Part shown: piece after piece, positions 22,711 to 35,500 of the stretch | Layout of the letters: each line of letters begins with the position of its first letter | Position numbering within the stretch: the stretch's first letter is position 1 | From: Halichondria panicea | Taxonomy: Eukaryota > Porifera > Demospongiae > Suberitida > Halichondriidae | DNA length: 64,000 nt | NCBI RefSeq assembly: GCF_963675165.1 | Contig: NC_087391.1 | Coordinates: 3,894,646 to 3,958,645, forward strand | Direction of reading: 5' to 3' | Notes under the pieces: generated by a model | The model's database searches: none | Told to the model about the DNA's origin: nothing | Seen by the model: only the letters and a program-made list of their open reading frames with translations | Made by a program: the position numbers and the translations under genes

Positions 22711-25009
22711 GAGGACAGCTGGACCAGCTTTTTCTTCCCTCTCTGGAGATATTAACCAGGATGACATCGCTTTGGAAGCACTCAAGTGAGCTATAAGCAA
22801 TTAGTATATTATGCATACAGGGGCTGGGGGTTGTATAGGACAGTGTTTGTTTTACATATGGAACTGTTTGTCAGCTTAAATGCTTGTTTACTATAGCCCC
22901 TGTGTACATTGTATACCTTGGCTCGGACGCTTAGCGTACACGAATTCCTGTTTCCATAGATGAAACTTCAAGTTGTCTCTTAGGTTGATCTGACATGCAC
23001 TTTATTGTACAGATTACTGGTGGATGGAGGAGTGAATTTGCTATCAATAGCCAACCCCCAGGTCTCCTCTCTAGTAACCACACAATTGGTGCAGCCAATG
23101 GTGCATACCATGGAAGCCTCTGGAATCCACTGGTTGGGGCTCAACGCCAAGTGTCACCACATTGCTGTTGTGGGCGGCCAGAGGGTGGGATTTATAGCAA
23201 TGTGTGCTGGTCACGGACAGTGTTTACAGTCTTCACAAACTCCGTTTGCTCCAGTAAAGTACACCTCTAAAGTAGCCACTTCCGTGGTGAACAACATAAA
23301 AGGGGTAAATAATATAGACTGCATGCATGGTTGCATTGAGAGAAATCCCCTATCATTTGTCACATTCCTAATTATACTCATGGTTCAAAAGCAATGAACA
23401 GAACCCTAGCATAACTATATGGAACTGTGTATTCATAGTATGGAGTTGAAGTGATGGTGGTGCTACTTTCCTGGGGAAGAGACAGTGGTACCTATGCAGG
23501 CGAAACAGTTCTACCTATCATCAGAAAATTGGCTCAGTTGGGAGTGAATGTGATTGTTGGATATGGACCCAACGCTGTCCAAGATCATGCCTACTTTGGA
23601 AGCACCCTTGTGATATTCTCTATGGGTAACCTATTGAGTTATGAGCCAGACACACCCTACTGCTGGAAAAAGGTTTGTAAGCTTATACCACCATATAGCA
23701 TATTATTTTCAAGGCACTACATTTTCACAGATATTACTTAACTAAACATTTCACCGATTTTATTTCAAGGATATAGATATTCAAATGACCACACCCCCAC
23801 AGTAGAGAAGTCTTTCAATACCGAAAGCAAACAATGATTCATAAATTTTCGAGGTTCAAAGTCGATCCGTGAAAACTGCGAATTCAAAATTTATTGCCTC
23901 AAAAATACCCTGCTGTACGATAATAGTATGGGCTATAAGTACTGCTAGAATAGGGCCAACTTTAAGGTATGCATTATTAGCATAGCTGGGCAGGGGGTTG
24001 CTCGTTTTTATACATTTAATTTGTGGAATGTACTGTTACAAGCCAAGTGCATAGATTAATAATTCTCTGCATTTCTGGCACAATCATGCATGCAGATCAA
24101 CATTAATTTACAGCATCGTTACTGTATTTACATGCAGGAGTCTGGGAAGTGGGTGTTTGACGATGCAAAGGAACATTGCAAAATAATTCATCCTTTAGCA
24201 CGAGAAAACCTCCTAGAGAGAGAGACACATACCAGGGTGTACAAACTGTACTTATCAAGGTATGAACCACCCAGTTTCTATACATGCAATCGATCTGTAT
24301 GATGTGTTATTCCTATGTTAGAGTGTTATTTTAATAAAAAGATTCCTCCGCCATCATTTTTATACCCGTGTATGTATAATTACAGTATAGACTCTCGTTA
24401 ATCTGGTCACCCTTGGGACAGTGCAGCTTGGCTGGAATAGTGAGGTGGACGCATTTCAGAAATAGCCGCGGCCAAAAAAACTACCCTACCTTAAATCTAA
24501 TGACTAATTTTGCGGTTCTATCTCCAGGATAAGGAATCATTGCTCTCAAGTGTAATCCAATTTTATCTGCCAAACCATACCCAAAACATATTATCCAGCC
24601 GTAACCTAGTTTGGGGCAGCCAGTATACGGAATAGCGAGCTCGAGTGGCCGCATTTCAGGGCAAGTTTTGTGCAGTAAACATCTAGCTAGCAATCTGTGA
24701 AACCAAATGGCCGGTATATCGAGCTGGCCGTACTTCAGAGAGCTGGAAGCGAGACTCTACTGTATATATAAACATGTTATGGAGCGTTTTCGTGTATATA
24801 GTTAATAATATTACGTAACACTTTTTACACTTCCATGCAGATCACAGCCAGCAATGGCTGAATACATCACTCTACCAATGAGTTTGGACAGCAACCCAAC
24901 AAGCAGTACCCACAATCTGAGAGCACCAATCACGCCTGACACAAATGAACACTGGACTACAGTGTGTGGTGCCTCTGATACAAACTGCCTATCATGCAAA
25001 CCTTTCTAA
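22222..25009 (+). CDS. CapA/PGA_cap-fold protein, type II membrane anchored, active-site residues apparently lost
   Basis: Exons 22222-22390, 22467-22785, 23013-23304, 23439-23672, 24138-24259 and 24841-25009 (TAA) join in phase to 434 residues; an in-frame ATG at 22186 would add 12. Residues 11-30 (SIVFVVLSVLLWAVDYLV) form a signal anchor. The rest follows the bacterial CapA (poly-gamma-glutamate capsule) metallophosphatase-like fold: LLVDGGVNLLSIANPQV, MEASGIHWLGLN, VEVMVVLLSWGRDSG, LGVNVIVGYGPNAVQDHAYF, STLVIFSMGNLL. The metal-site residues usual in the family, as I recall them, are replaced: ANNH is ANPQ, HWG is SWG, and G-H-x-PH is GYGPN. A non-enzymatic lumenal or extracellular role is therefore inferred. 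The two partial copies here show the gene duplicated locally. Confidence 0.82.
24387..24766. mobile_element. Tc1/pogo-type MITE (AGACTCTCGTTAATC ends)
   Basis: Starts TAGACTCTCGTTAATCTGG and ends GCGAGACTCTACTGTA, an imperfect inverted pair. The internal phrases CCGCGGCCA, ACCTTAAATCTAATGACTAA and GCCGCATTTCAGGG recur inverted at 32190-32345. It lies in the last intron of the CapA-like gene. It is noncoding. Confidence 0.6.
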
Positions 25010-25247
25010 ATCACTTTCACTCAGCATTAATTTGTTCATCTGATACCCATAATTATTGAATAATTGATACACGACAATAATATTTATCGATTAGAATATT
25101 TCACAATCTTATATAATACGTACAGCATGGAATAAATATACATGTATTAGATACATGTTACATGTAGAACACATAACATAAGAGGCATGAGGAAGTGATG
25201 CGATACACAGCAGTACAGCTGCGATGATCGATGCTCTAACAAGTTGC
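25010..25247. other. Intergenic gap between convergent genes
   Basis: Short AT-rich spacer between the CapA-like stop codon and the stop codon of the oppositely oriented acidic-protein gene. AATAAA-like signals occur (25131). Nothing else is seen. Confidence 0.6.
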
Positions 25248-27244
25248 TTAATTGAATCTATCGGGCTTGCCTCTCTTGGAGAGACCCAGTCGAAGTTTTG
25301 GCTTGCTCAGATTGAGTCTAGTAGTAGGGCAAAGCTCTGACACCACACCTGCACGGGGGAATGAAGTACAGTGTGAAATAATGGTTTGTTGACCAACATG
25401 CACACGTTTATATTTAATTACGCTAGTGTATAATAATACTGTGAATGTAATACAAAACCAAGAGGCACACACTAGGCAAACGAACAAGACATACCTGTGT
25501 TAACGTTGTGTCTGAAAGAGAAGCAATTTTGCCGTTTAGAATCCACCCTCATGCTTTTGTCGCCGTCATCGCTAAGATCAATCAGGCGCACAGTTTGGGT
25601 CGTCTGGGTCGTCTTGCTCTGCTGAGACTCCATTCTTTCTAGGGCAAACTCTATCACAGAAGTATTGTCCATATTCTCAATGTTGACACCATCCAAAGAG
25701 GTAGTTTTTTGCTCCAATTTATCATCCTGCTCATCTGGGTAGAGAGACGAGAACGAAGAATCCAGGGGTAGCACATTGGGAACGACTTGATATTCCAACA
25801 CGGGGCTGAGACTTGTCTGCTGAGGGCTCGGTGTCATGTCATACGTTCGTACTGGAGAAGAATGGTCAGGTAGGTTGCCAATAATTACAATGGCTGCTGT
25901 TTCGTCTTTCTCCTCATCATCGCTGTCATCAGAGTCCAGGTCGTCCTGCTGGGCACATCGTGGTAGGTTGGGGATGAGGGCGTGTTCTCGGGCACACTCG
26001 ATGGGGAGAGCTGCCTCTACCGTGTCCAGGCCATCATCAACCCACTCATTGGGCTCTTGAGGGTAGGGTACAGGCAAGGCAGGCTCAATCATCATTGGAA
26101 GAGTTGAGATGTCGTTCATGTGGATAGCTTCACATTGCGTCACTTCATTGTTTTTGTCAATAACATCCATTCGAACAATGGGTAGGCCTGGTTGAAATTC
26201 ACTCAATGGTACTGAGAGAGGAATAACACTATCTTCTACAGGCTCAGTTATCTCCATTTTTTGCCTTTTAGCTAAAGGCTCTTCACACTGTTCAACTTGA
26301 TCTGATTTCTTACGGCTTTCATCTGTGTTTGGACCACAATCTGCCGTTTCATTCATAGGGGGTGATGATTCAACACATTGTTCTTGGTCAATACTTCCTG
26401 AATTGCTATTGTTCTGGGCAATATCTTCATTGTACTGTAGAGAAGGTATATGTATCTCAAGTTCACTGTCTGAATCCTCTAGCAGTTGTTCTTTTTCAGC
26501 CACAAAGTCGACAAACGGATTCTGAAAACAGCTCTGTGATACGGTTGGCAGATTAAGTTGCGAGGTGCAGCCGAACAACGGCTTTGATTTATGTTCGGTT
26601 ACTGGAGTTGCAAGCATCTCAACTGGTTCAGGGTTGCTAGGAAGGTCGTTTGTCTCCTGCTTAGAGAGAGACACGATGCTAGTAGCCAAAGCATTGATAA
26701 TTTCCTCTCCAAATCCAGTACCATCATCAGGTGGTTTTAGCGTGTTCTGTACGTCGATGTCGGGTATATTCGAGCACGAGGGAGAGTCTGGTATTACACA
26801 CACTTCAGAGCAGCCTCCACTCTGTGCTGCATCAAGTTCAGGAGTCACCATCAATGGGTTAGGTACAGCCTCATCGGTAGATACTGTCACTGGTGGCACA
26901 GGAGGTAAGCAGAGTTGTTGCACTTTATAAGGTTCATCCGGTAAGACGGTAATTTCTGGAGGATGAGAGAGTAAGCTCATTGGAGGGTAGCTGTTTCCAG
27001 GAACATTGCCCTGTGCTAGACACCTTGCAAACATGGAGTCACTCAGTATGATCAAGGGTCGATCAGTCAGCAGTAGAGAAGATGGAATGCTGCGGCTTTG
27101 TGCAATAACAGAAGTCCAAGGGCTGACAGTTGTAACTGATGGTGTAGATCTTGTAGCACACTTTGTATCTTCACAGGAAGGTTCCGCTGATTGCTTGTTC
27201 TCTACAAGGATGTAAAGGAGGTAGCTAAATAAGCAACACAACAT
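25248..27244 (-). CDS. Large acidic, disordered protein with LRLGLSK-type basic tail
   Basis: A large exon (25495-27201 or to 27244) joins in phase to a last exon 25248-25348 (TAA). The protein is rich in S, P, D and E, with an acidic run DDLDSDDSDDEEKDE, an SLLxxDRPLII segment near the start, LIDLSDDGDKSM, and a basic C-terminus (RLNLSKPKLRLGLSKRGKPD). The tail recalls the RAD51-binding LRLGLSR tail of RAD51AP1, which would suggest a nuclear recombination or repair role; this is only a resemblance. A consensus acceptor at 27202-27203 means the true start may be an upstream exon; the candidate at 27570-27715 does not join in phase directly. An in-frame ATG at 27244 is used here. Confidence 0.6.
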
Positions 27245-27569
27245 GAATATCTACAATGCTAGGTCTACATTGCATCACTGAGCTTTATATTTACTAATAC
27301 GGTATATATCCCAGCCGTATCTATCGTCCATTGCTGCCAAGTATGTACGAGGCGATAGCTTGGCTCGGACAACTGGTGAATTAGGCTAACACCCATATTA
27401 AATGTACGGCAATGTAATTAATAAACCATGTAGTTAAATACATTCGAGACAGTACAAGAGATAGTAATGTTAAAATAATTAGTACAGTAAACACATGTGT
27501 ACAAAACTGCTTGCTTCAGGTGTGTAATTCTATTTCATATTTTTCACATGCACAACGTCTAAAACTCAC

Positions 27570-27715
27570 CCATTTTTCTCAACCTCAACCTCACACTGCA
27601 GGCAGGTACTTGGTTTTATAGTATTCTCCACTAGTACTAGCATATACTGCGTACTGATAATGACAGAGAGAAAATCTCTATGAGAAAACTCCAGCTGCAT
27701 GCTATTAGTACTCAT
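27570..27715 (-). CDS. Probable 5' exon of the acidic-protein gene
   Basis: An ATG at 27715 opens 48 codons (MSTNSMQLEFSHRDFLSVII, ending STCLQCEVEVEKN) that stop at a strong GTGAGT donor. It probably begins the gene at 25.2-27.2 kb, but its phase (2) differs from the acceptor phase (1) of the large exon, so at least one small exon between them is missing from this model. The CLQC pattern could be half of a metal site. No family is recognised. Confidence 0.45.
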
Positions 27716-27795
27716 TTTCACTTTTCGTAGTAACGACCCGTTTAGGAGCACCCACGTGGCAGCAAACCTCTCTGAGGAACTAACTGATGATCAAC
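27716..27795. promoter_or_regulatory. Compact bidirectional promoter candidate
   Basis: Only 80 bp separate two divergent ATGs (27715 minus, 27796 plus, NAA40). It includes ACCCACGTGGCAGC with a CACGTG E-box. Head-to-head spacing this short implies shared control, assuming both starts are right. Confidence 0.4.
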
Positions 27796-30700
27796 ATGCC
27801 ACCTAAAGTAAGCTACTTGCATGTACTTGTACTAAATTGCATTGTACACATAGTCCATTGAAGGTAAATCAGGCATTGCTGTAATGAATTGCACAAAAAT
27901 CTGTCTCTACAATACATGCAAGCTTTTTTTTTTAATTGCTGCAAGCTATCTATACTGATCTGATAATCCCACTAGAAAAAATCTGGATCTGCAAAGAGCA
28001 AAGAAAAAAAGCTCAAATGGAAGCAAGTAAATGATTGCACACCTAACGTTGCATTGCACTCACCCTATGCTTTAATCAGGAGCAAGCCGAGGTAGCTGCG
28101 TCCCTCTCTAGAGTGAAGGTGGCCTATGATGTGAGTCGATCAGTGTTGTTCACTGTGTACGTGTGTGGGTGTATTATACTGTACTGTTCGTTATGTGTGT
28201 GGGTGTATTATACTGTACTGTTCGTTTCTTAGGAGGTGAACGAGTATATGGAGAGTCTACCTGCTTTCCAGAAATACTCTAGAAATGAGTAAGCATTTAA
28301 TGTTATGGTTTCTACAAGTTGATTCTGATCTGTTTTAGAATTTAGTACACATAACGTTAATTGTTGTCAACTGTAATTTTTGATACGTCTATGTGCTAAT
28401 GATTTCACACCACGTAGACTTGATGTGGCCGTCTCTCTTTACCGAATGGCAGACCTGACAAAGGACGACGTCAAGTGGGCCTTTGACCTGATGAAGGAGT
28501 GTGTGGAGGAGCTGTATGTTCTCATCACTCCTTTGTTGAGCACTGATTTACCCTTGTTCCTTATGTGCAGGTACGTCAGTGGTGGGTGGGGCTGGAACGA
28601 CAGGAAGAAGTGGGACGAGTTAACACACGACTCTGCATGGTGAGTGAATCAATTATTACTGAGATTCAACCATATAAACTAACAACTCAAATGGTGGATA
28701 TTTAACCACTGCTATAATGTGTCTACTTAATATATGCTTTTTATCTGTTTTACCTGCTCACAATGTGCCCAGAAAGCAGGTACAGAACTTATATAATACC
28801 CCTCTTCTCCCCCGGTATAGCTCAGCTAAAGCACAATAACTTGTACAGTAGCTCAACTAGGGCTCATTAATGTACAAGTGCTGAGCTTTTATTATAATCC
28901 TTTCCCGTTCAGCCGGCCGCACACAGTCTGGAACAGTTCCATCACTTTAGTTTGCTAGTTTGCATCTGAGCCCAACCCACCAAATTAGCTTGATGTTATC
29001 TCCGCCCCCAATGAAGTGGCTTGTAGAGATGGGCGTGGGTCAATGGCTGTGCACAAACTAACCATCGATTTTATGCCTTGCTGCTGCCTCGATGGAAGTA
29101 TGTGTGGCCTTTAAAAGCTGCACTCTGGTCAACTAAGCTGCTTAGCAAGCATGTAGCTATTGTAGAGCTTGTGTCCACTTGTGAAGTGCCTGTGTACACA
29201 AATGGCTTGCTGCTTCCTCTTCGAAAATATTCTATGGCTACCAAGATGGTCCAGAGGTTCTACCAATGGATACTACTCAGTCCTACATGCTGTATAGCTT
29301 GTTTTAAACCTTTTTTTTTTTTTTTAAGTGTCCTAATTGAACAGCTCAGCAGAACATCAAAGGATAATCGCATTCATGATACTATCCAATCTGCCACAGA
29401 ATCCAATATCATGCAACATTCACAAGTTGATAGCACGCTCCCTCCCAGATTGTTGTTGTAAAATTTACAACATTTTGAACGGTAAAGGGATACAGCTACT
29501 TACTATTACTACCATGTCCATGTTAAAAAAAGATCTTGTAGTGATTCAGAGTAATGGCCTGTGTACATAATTATGCTCTGGTCATATGTAGCCTAGACTA
29601 TAATATCATTGCCGGTTATAGTGAGAACGTAATTATTAGTGATTGATCGTTATGATGACTAAAAAAATGCTGAAAATTAACTAGCTAGAGCTACTAATCC
29701 TGCACTGTCATATTAATTTCATAGTCTACACATTCTATAGAGTTGCTACAGTACGACTCTGAAAGTCTTCCTGGTCTTATCAGTATCCTGGGAGAGTGCA
29801 TCATTAAGTCATGCCGCCCCGGGTCCTCATCATAGATGATAATTGTGATGTACCTCCACCCGCTACAGCTCTCCCCAAAATTCAACTCTTTGTTCCAGAC
29901 GGGAAATTTTGTCCCTGATATCACTTTAGTGCACTGTCTGTATCGAGTGTTCAATCTATTTACAGCCTCCACACAAGCGTACGGGTCTGGCTCGTTCCAC
30001 CAGCCGTCACTGTCTGGGAGGTGTTTGGCCTGAACAATCTTCACCTTTAGTATTCCCTTGTAACTTTCTTCACGCTTTTGACGAACCTACAATGTACATA
30101 AATGATTATTGCAGTTAGTGGGTAGTAATCATCGTTTGGTTTGTTTGCAACACATTTATTTTATAGAAATTACAATTTCCTAAGCCTTAACACATATCAT
30201 TGGATAATTATAGTGCATGCTTTGTTGTTATACCTTGTGTGAAGTAACTAACCTCTTGATGATCCACAATGTCTATGATATCAATTGTGGACAAGTCTTC
30301 GTTCATGGCTCTACTACTCCTGTCGTTGGATTCTCTTTGCTCTCGGCTCTCCTCACTTGTTGCAATAATGTTTAGTTGATTCTGTAGCTCTCTGTTACGA
30401 GCAATGGCTGAATTAGCTAATGGGGCAGCTAGTAGTAGCCACAAAGTCATTGTTAAAAGCATCTTATACTGAATATATGTAGTCTTACACTTACATTTAC
30501 CTTTTTAGCACATGCCATTTATATACCCAATAACAACTGTTGTTAAGGCTTCAGTGATAAACAACTTGCTACTGTGTACGTGTATGTGCATTTGAATCTA
30601 AACACCAGCTGTATACAAGCAAATACGTATGGTTTGTACGGCTCAACTTAATTCTATTCAGGCTTGCATATTATGGTCGTAGTGGTTGGTAATGCCATTC

Positions 30701-32509
30701 ATAGCTAATGCACATTGCATGTACATGTAACCCAACACTAACTAGCACGTGGTGCTGTTGAAATGTGTGGGCTTCTTAGAATCTTGTGTACATGTAAATA
30801 GACACTGGTGCAATAAAATATTGCCTCCATTGTAACTGAGCCTGACACTCTGAGGATTGTTTTTTGCATAGCAGAAAATGTAGCCCTTCAGTATACTGGT
30901 AATAATTATAACTGTATATAATGCAGCATTAATTTGCATGTAGGTAATGTCATCAATTCAGTAGACGCACAGTACTGTTTAGCAGACTTACGTTTACCGT
31001 TTATACTTGATCAGAGGTCGCTCTTGTATAAAGGCTGCATATTCAAATAGTAGCCTTTGAGGCTATGTCTCTACACGTGGCAGCTATATTGATACTGGAG
31101 CTAGCTAGGTACCAACTTGTTAGTGCTTTTTACACTTTTTATTTTTGTAGCAGAGATCAAGTTTGGTGCAGGTGAAAAGAACTTTTGATGACAAACTAAA
31201 GGTTGTTATGCCTTGGTGCGCGTGCGCAAGCGAGATATACGGTAGCAGGGTGTCATACAGGATTTTGAAGTAGAGGGGGGAAATAAGAAAAGTAACCAGA
31301 AAATTTTGCTAAAAAAAGGTCAACTGTTATTTCATAGTATGTAAAATTGCCAGCTATGGACCCTCAGTCAGCAAAAAAGGGGGGGAAATTGGAGATAGGG
31401 GGGGGATATCCCCCCTTTTCCCCCCCCCTGTATGACACCCTGGGTAGTGTGTCTGTGTAGACTGCTACATATACAGCTGCTCAATCAATGAAATAAAAGT
31501 ATAGGCTTCTAGTCATGTTTTCTTTTAATTCGTGGACTTTGCAAAATAATGCTTCGTTCTCGAGTTATTCCTACTTGGAATGCCAATGCAGCCTTTTCAG
31601 AAGAGTGCGTAGCAAAACTTGTTCACCGAGTGTTGCTACTCTACTTAGTAGTTAGCTCTGCACTAGAATGCTAGCTGAAGAGAGCTGCAAGGCTCTGCTG
31701 ATGCAGCCATTAATTTTAGATTTGAATCGATCGTTTTTAACCATCATGGTCGATCATTACCCACTCTTCTGGATTCTGCCTGCCTGCAGCAAAATTAATG
31801 CAAAAATATTCTTCATGATAATTATAATGTGTGTATAAAAGCTATTAGTAGTTTTATGTTATGTAGCTTTGGCACCTCCACCGAGGCATCAGCACCCGCG
31901 GTGCTTCCATAATTGAATTAGCTGGGGTGTTGGTATATATACAGTAGAACCTCGATATCCAAACACCTTGGTTCCAGAGGCAGTCCGGATAATCGCCATT
32001 TTTTTGCCATGTCGGATAATCGAGGTTCTACTGTAGGCCTAAAAAACGCCTGTCTCGAACAGTGGCCTCTCTCGAATTGTAGCTTCCTCTGCAAGCAAAA
32101 TGAAACATTTGAAACATTATTTCATATATACAGTACTTGAACAATCAAATTTGCCCATTTTAAAAACTTTGCCAGCGAGCAGAATGACTCATTATCCTTT
32201 ATTATCTCTAGACAAGAACCACAAAATTAGTCATTAGATTCGAGGTAAGGTCGTTTTTAAGACGCGGCTATTTTCTGAAATACAGCCACCTCGCTATTCC
32301 GGCCAAGCTGCACTATCCCAAGCGTGGCCGAATTAACAAGAGTCTATAATTTGAAGTTCGGTAGGCTTTTATGAGCAATGGGTCTATACACTTGCTGCTA
32401 AGTAATGTAGCTTGTTATAATTATAGCACTAAGTCATATACCCCCCGAGTATGAAACCTCAATTAATTATGCCTCGAGGCGTAGCCGTACGAGGGATACG
32501 GTAAAGCTG

Positions 32510-32569
<60 letters not shown>

Positions 32570-35500
32570 TGTTCCAGCTGTATAACTGCTTAACGGTTGC
32601 AATGCGACGAAAACTAACAGCATCTATAGGCTTCTAGCCACGATTTTGATTCGTGGGTTTGCAAACTAAAGCTTCTTTCCTGAGTTATGGTTAGTTTGAC
32701 TCACATGCATAGTGAAGGCTGTTGCAGTCTCTTAAAAATATTTCATAGCATCATCTGTTTGCATCATCTGTTCGCACAAACTTTCTATTCAGCTTATGAG
32801 TTAGCCTTGCACTAAAGCGCTAGCTGTTTGTTAGCTACAAGAGTCAGAAAAAACTACAAAGCAGCATGCACGTACACTGCTAACCTTCTATGGTTAATTA
32901 CATGTATTGCGCAAGCACATGCGTAGAATTTCTAATTGTAGCCCACCTACCTTAGACATACATGGTCATGTCAAACCACACAGTTTACATTACTACAAGT
33001 GTTTGTGACGTAGTGAGACAACACTGAATTTATATGGTGTGTATAGTAGTTGCTCACTCCCCTTCATGTACTCCTGATATAACCCACATTATTATTGAAA
33101 TGAAAGCTTTCGTTAATGTAAAATAACTATTATAAGCAACGTTTTTTGAAAGCTATTATCGCTTACCAGCACTGCTATATAGTTGGTGCGTTCCAAAAGC
33201 CTTTGGCTCAAAAAATCAAAGGTCAAAACATTCATACCCTCGCTTACAACTTGCACCTCGAGTGGTACATTTTAGAACTCAATACTATGGCTACAGTTTC
33301 CACTGCTTACAGTTATAAAACACTACTAGTGGGTACAGTTAAGAACCAGAGGAGGGAGGACACAATTAACCATAGGCACTATGTGGTGGGCGTGGAGTTA
33401 TTAAGAAAGAAAAAATGAAACGTTAAAAGCACTGAATCAACTGGACATTCTTGCATCTAATGGCAATGAAGAAAAGCAATATTTGGCAGTGGGAGTAACC
33501 ATCAGAATTTATCTCTGAGGACGAGGGCAAAGCCCCGAGGCCAAGGATGGTTTACGTTTGCCATAAATTCGAATGTTGTGGACAATAAGTGTTATATACC
33601 CACTTGAATGAAAAGTTGCTTGCTACCTAAGCTACCTCACCTTGGATACAACTAGCAAACAGTCTCAAAAACTATTGAAAACGAACAAAAAGCTTGAGCG
33701 TATAGCTTGTAGCCAGTCCTAAGCTTCTAGCTCCACGCACTAACTTGTCAATGTCCAAGCAGTGAGTCACACCCTTCCTCCAGCCTTCCTGGGTGTTTTG
33801 CGAGCCCCACCCATCTGTCCTGCCCTTGTCAACAAGTCAAGGCAAGGGAGTTTATGAAGAATGCAGGAGTTTATGGTAGTTAAACCCCACCCAGTTGCTA
33901 TGATACAGACCCCAAGTGGGGTATATTATACTGTTATGTCTTCATCATTTAGTGTAGTTGGACAAATCGCATGTTATAGGGTTGTTATGTATTACCCCTA
34001 GGCCAAGCTTTGTATAAGTAGGCAAAATGTCTCAGTATATATAGCTAGCAGTTCAATGACCGTTTCTGTCTCTTTGTCACAACAGAGAAACTCTCTTTGG
34101 CAGGAAGTCAAAAGCAAGCTGAACTGTTTGAGATATACTGTTCATATCATTAATTTCAAAACATTTATATGTTTGCTGCATGTTAATACGTAAGTATAGT
34201 TTTGTATAATTATATAGGTGTATATATTAACTATACTTCGTAATGGTCACAATTATTGTGCCTTTGAATAGTTAATTGTCTTGACCGTTAGAGAATTCAG
34301 TATGGGTGTAATTCTTCTTCTAATGGTTGAAGAGGTCTTATACCACCAGACGAAGAAGGTCGACGTGGAGGAGGAGGAGGATTGTACATGTACCGCTCAC
34401 ATCTATTCCCTACATAGAATTTTGGGCAGCTACAAGAAAAGCCACAAAATTGATCTCGACAGGTTCCTCTTACACAGGGATTCGAGCTGCAGTGATTTAC
34501 ATTTGCATCTTCAAGTCTGTAGTTGTAATCAACACATGGTGCGAACAACCTAGTGTTGGTAGTGCAACTAGGAGACACCCAAACTGTTTCTGTGCCAGTC
34601 ATATTGTCATCTCCACCATTGTCACTGTCGTATACTGTGATAGTGAAGTAGCGCCATCCTACACTGCTGTGTCCAAAATCTAGTTCCTGGTTCCAATATG
34701 GATTGCAAGTGCCTCTTTTAACTACAGTGCGCTTTTCTTGGCGATTGTTCGACTTATCGACAGCCACAACGACAGCGTAGGGGTCTGGCTCATCCCACCA
34801 TCCGTCAGTGTCTGGTAGACCCCTCGCTCGTATCATCTTCACCTTCAATGTACCTTTATAGCCAGGACTTCTTCTTAGGATAACATGATTCTGTTCTCCT
34901 GGAATGTTGAAATCGCCTTTGTCTAGTTGACTATTCAGTGCTTCGTTGCGACTGAGGGCCGGGGTAGCTTCTTCACCGATCACTAATACCGGGGTTGCTA
35001 TCACTAGCCACAGAGCAATAACAAGGGAGTACATCGCTGTAGTTAGTGTGTAGATCAAGCTGCAGTAGTGTGTAGATCAAGCTGCAGTAGTGTGTAGATC
35101 AAGCTGCTGGCTATAAAATGAGATGATTGTCCTTATATATAAACTTTCTGTCTTGAAAGCTAATAGGATCAAGTATTTTGTAGCATGTGTTCACTCAACC
35201 ACCACCTGGTAGACCACCATCATGGATTCACAACAACCTCAGAACCATGCAGTTTAACAATCAAGTACAGGTATAGTGGTGGCGTCTGAAATCTGTATCC
35301 ATTACTTTCAACCCTCTTTAAAGACACTTCACACGATTTATACGCCTGCTGTGGTCTGCAATGTAGGCAGCAACAGTTGAAATGATTGAGGCTGTTTTGT
35401 ATGGGATCTTTCTAACTTTCAGTTTTATAATCATGAACGCTCACTGTGTCCTATAGCTAGAACTGTATAACATGGCCTGCTGTATATGACCATGTTAGGT

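Larger units (their letters stand above)
32890..35480. repeat. Tandem gene unit 1
   Basis: Begins with TGGTTAATTACATGTATTGC and ends after GGTGGCGTCTGAAATCTGTA. Units 2 (36229-40900) and 3 (41008-47320) share the same succession of blocks, including TTGGTGCGTTCCAAAAGCCT (33182, 36472) and the TAAAACACTACTAGTGGGTA block. Unit 1 encloses the C2-EGF gene at 34.3-35.0 kb. Confidence 0.8.

Noticed and set aside
23820-23925. AT-rich stretch with ATACCG and CTGTACGATA ends as another MITE
   Set aside because: The ends match too poorly and no target duplication is visible.
28814-28890. TATAGCTCAGCTAAAGC resembling a tRNA D-arm
   Set aside because: No matching acceptor, anticodon or T-arm with GTTCRANNC could be found downstream.
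29078-29461. Plus-strand 127-codon open frame
   Set aside because: It includes residues from a poly-T run, has no splice context or family resemblance, and lies in the NAA40 intron.
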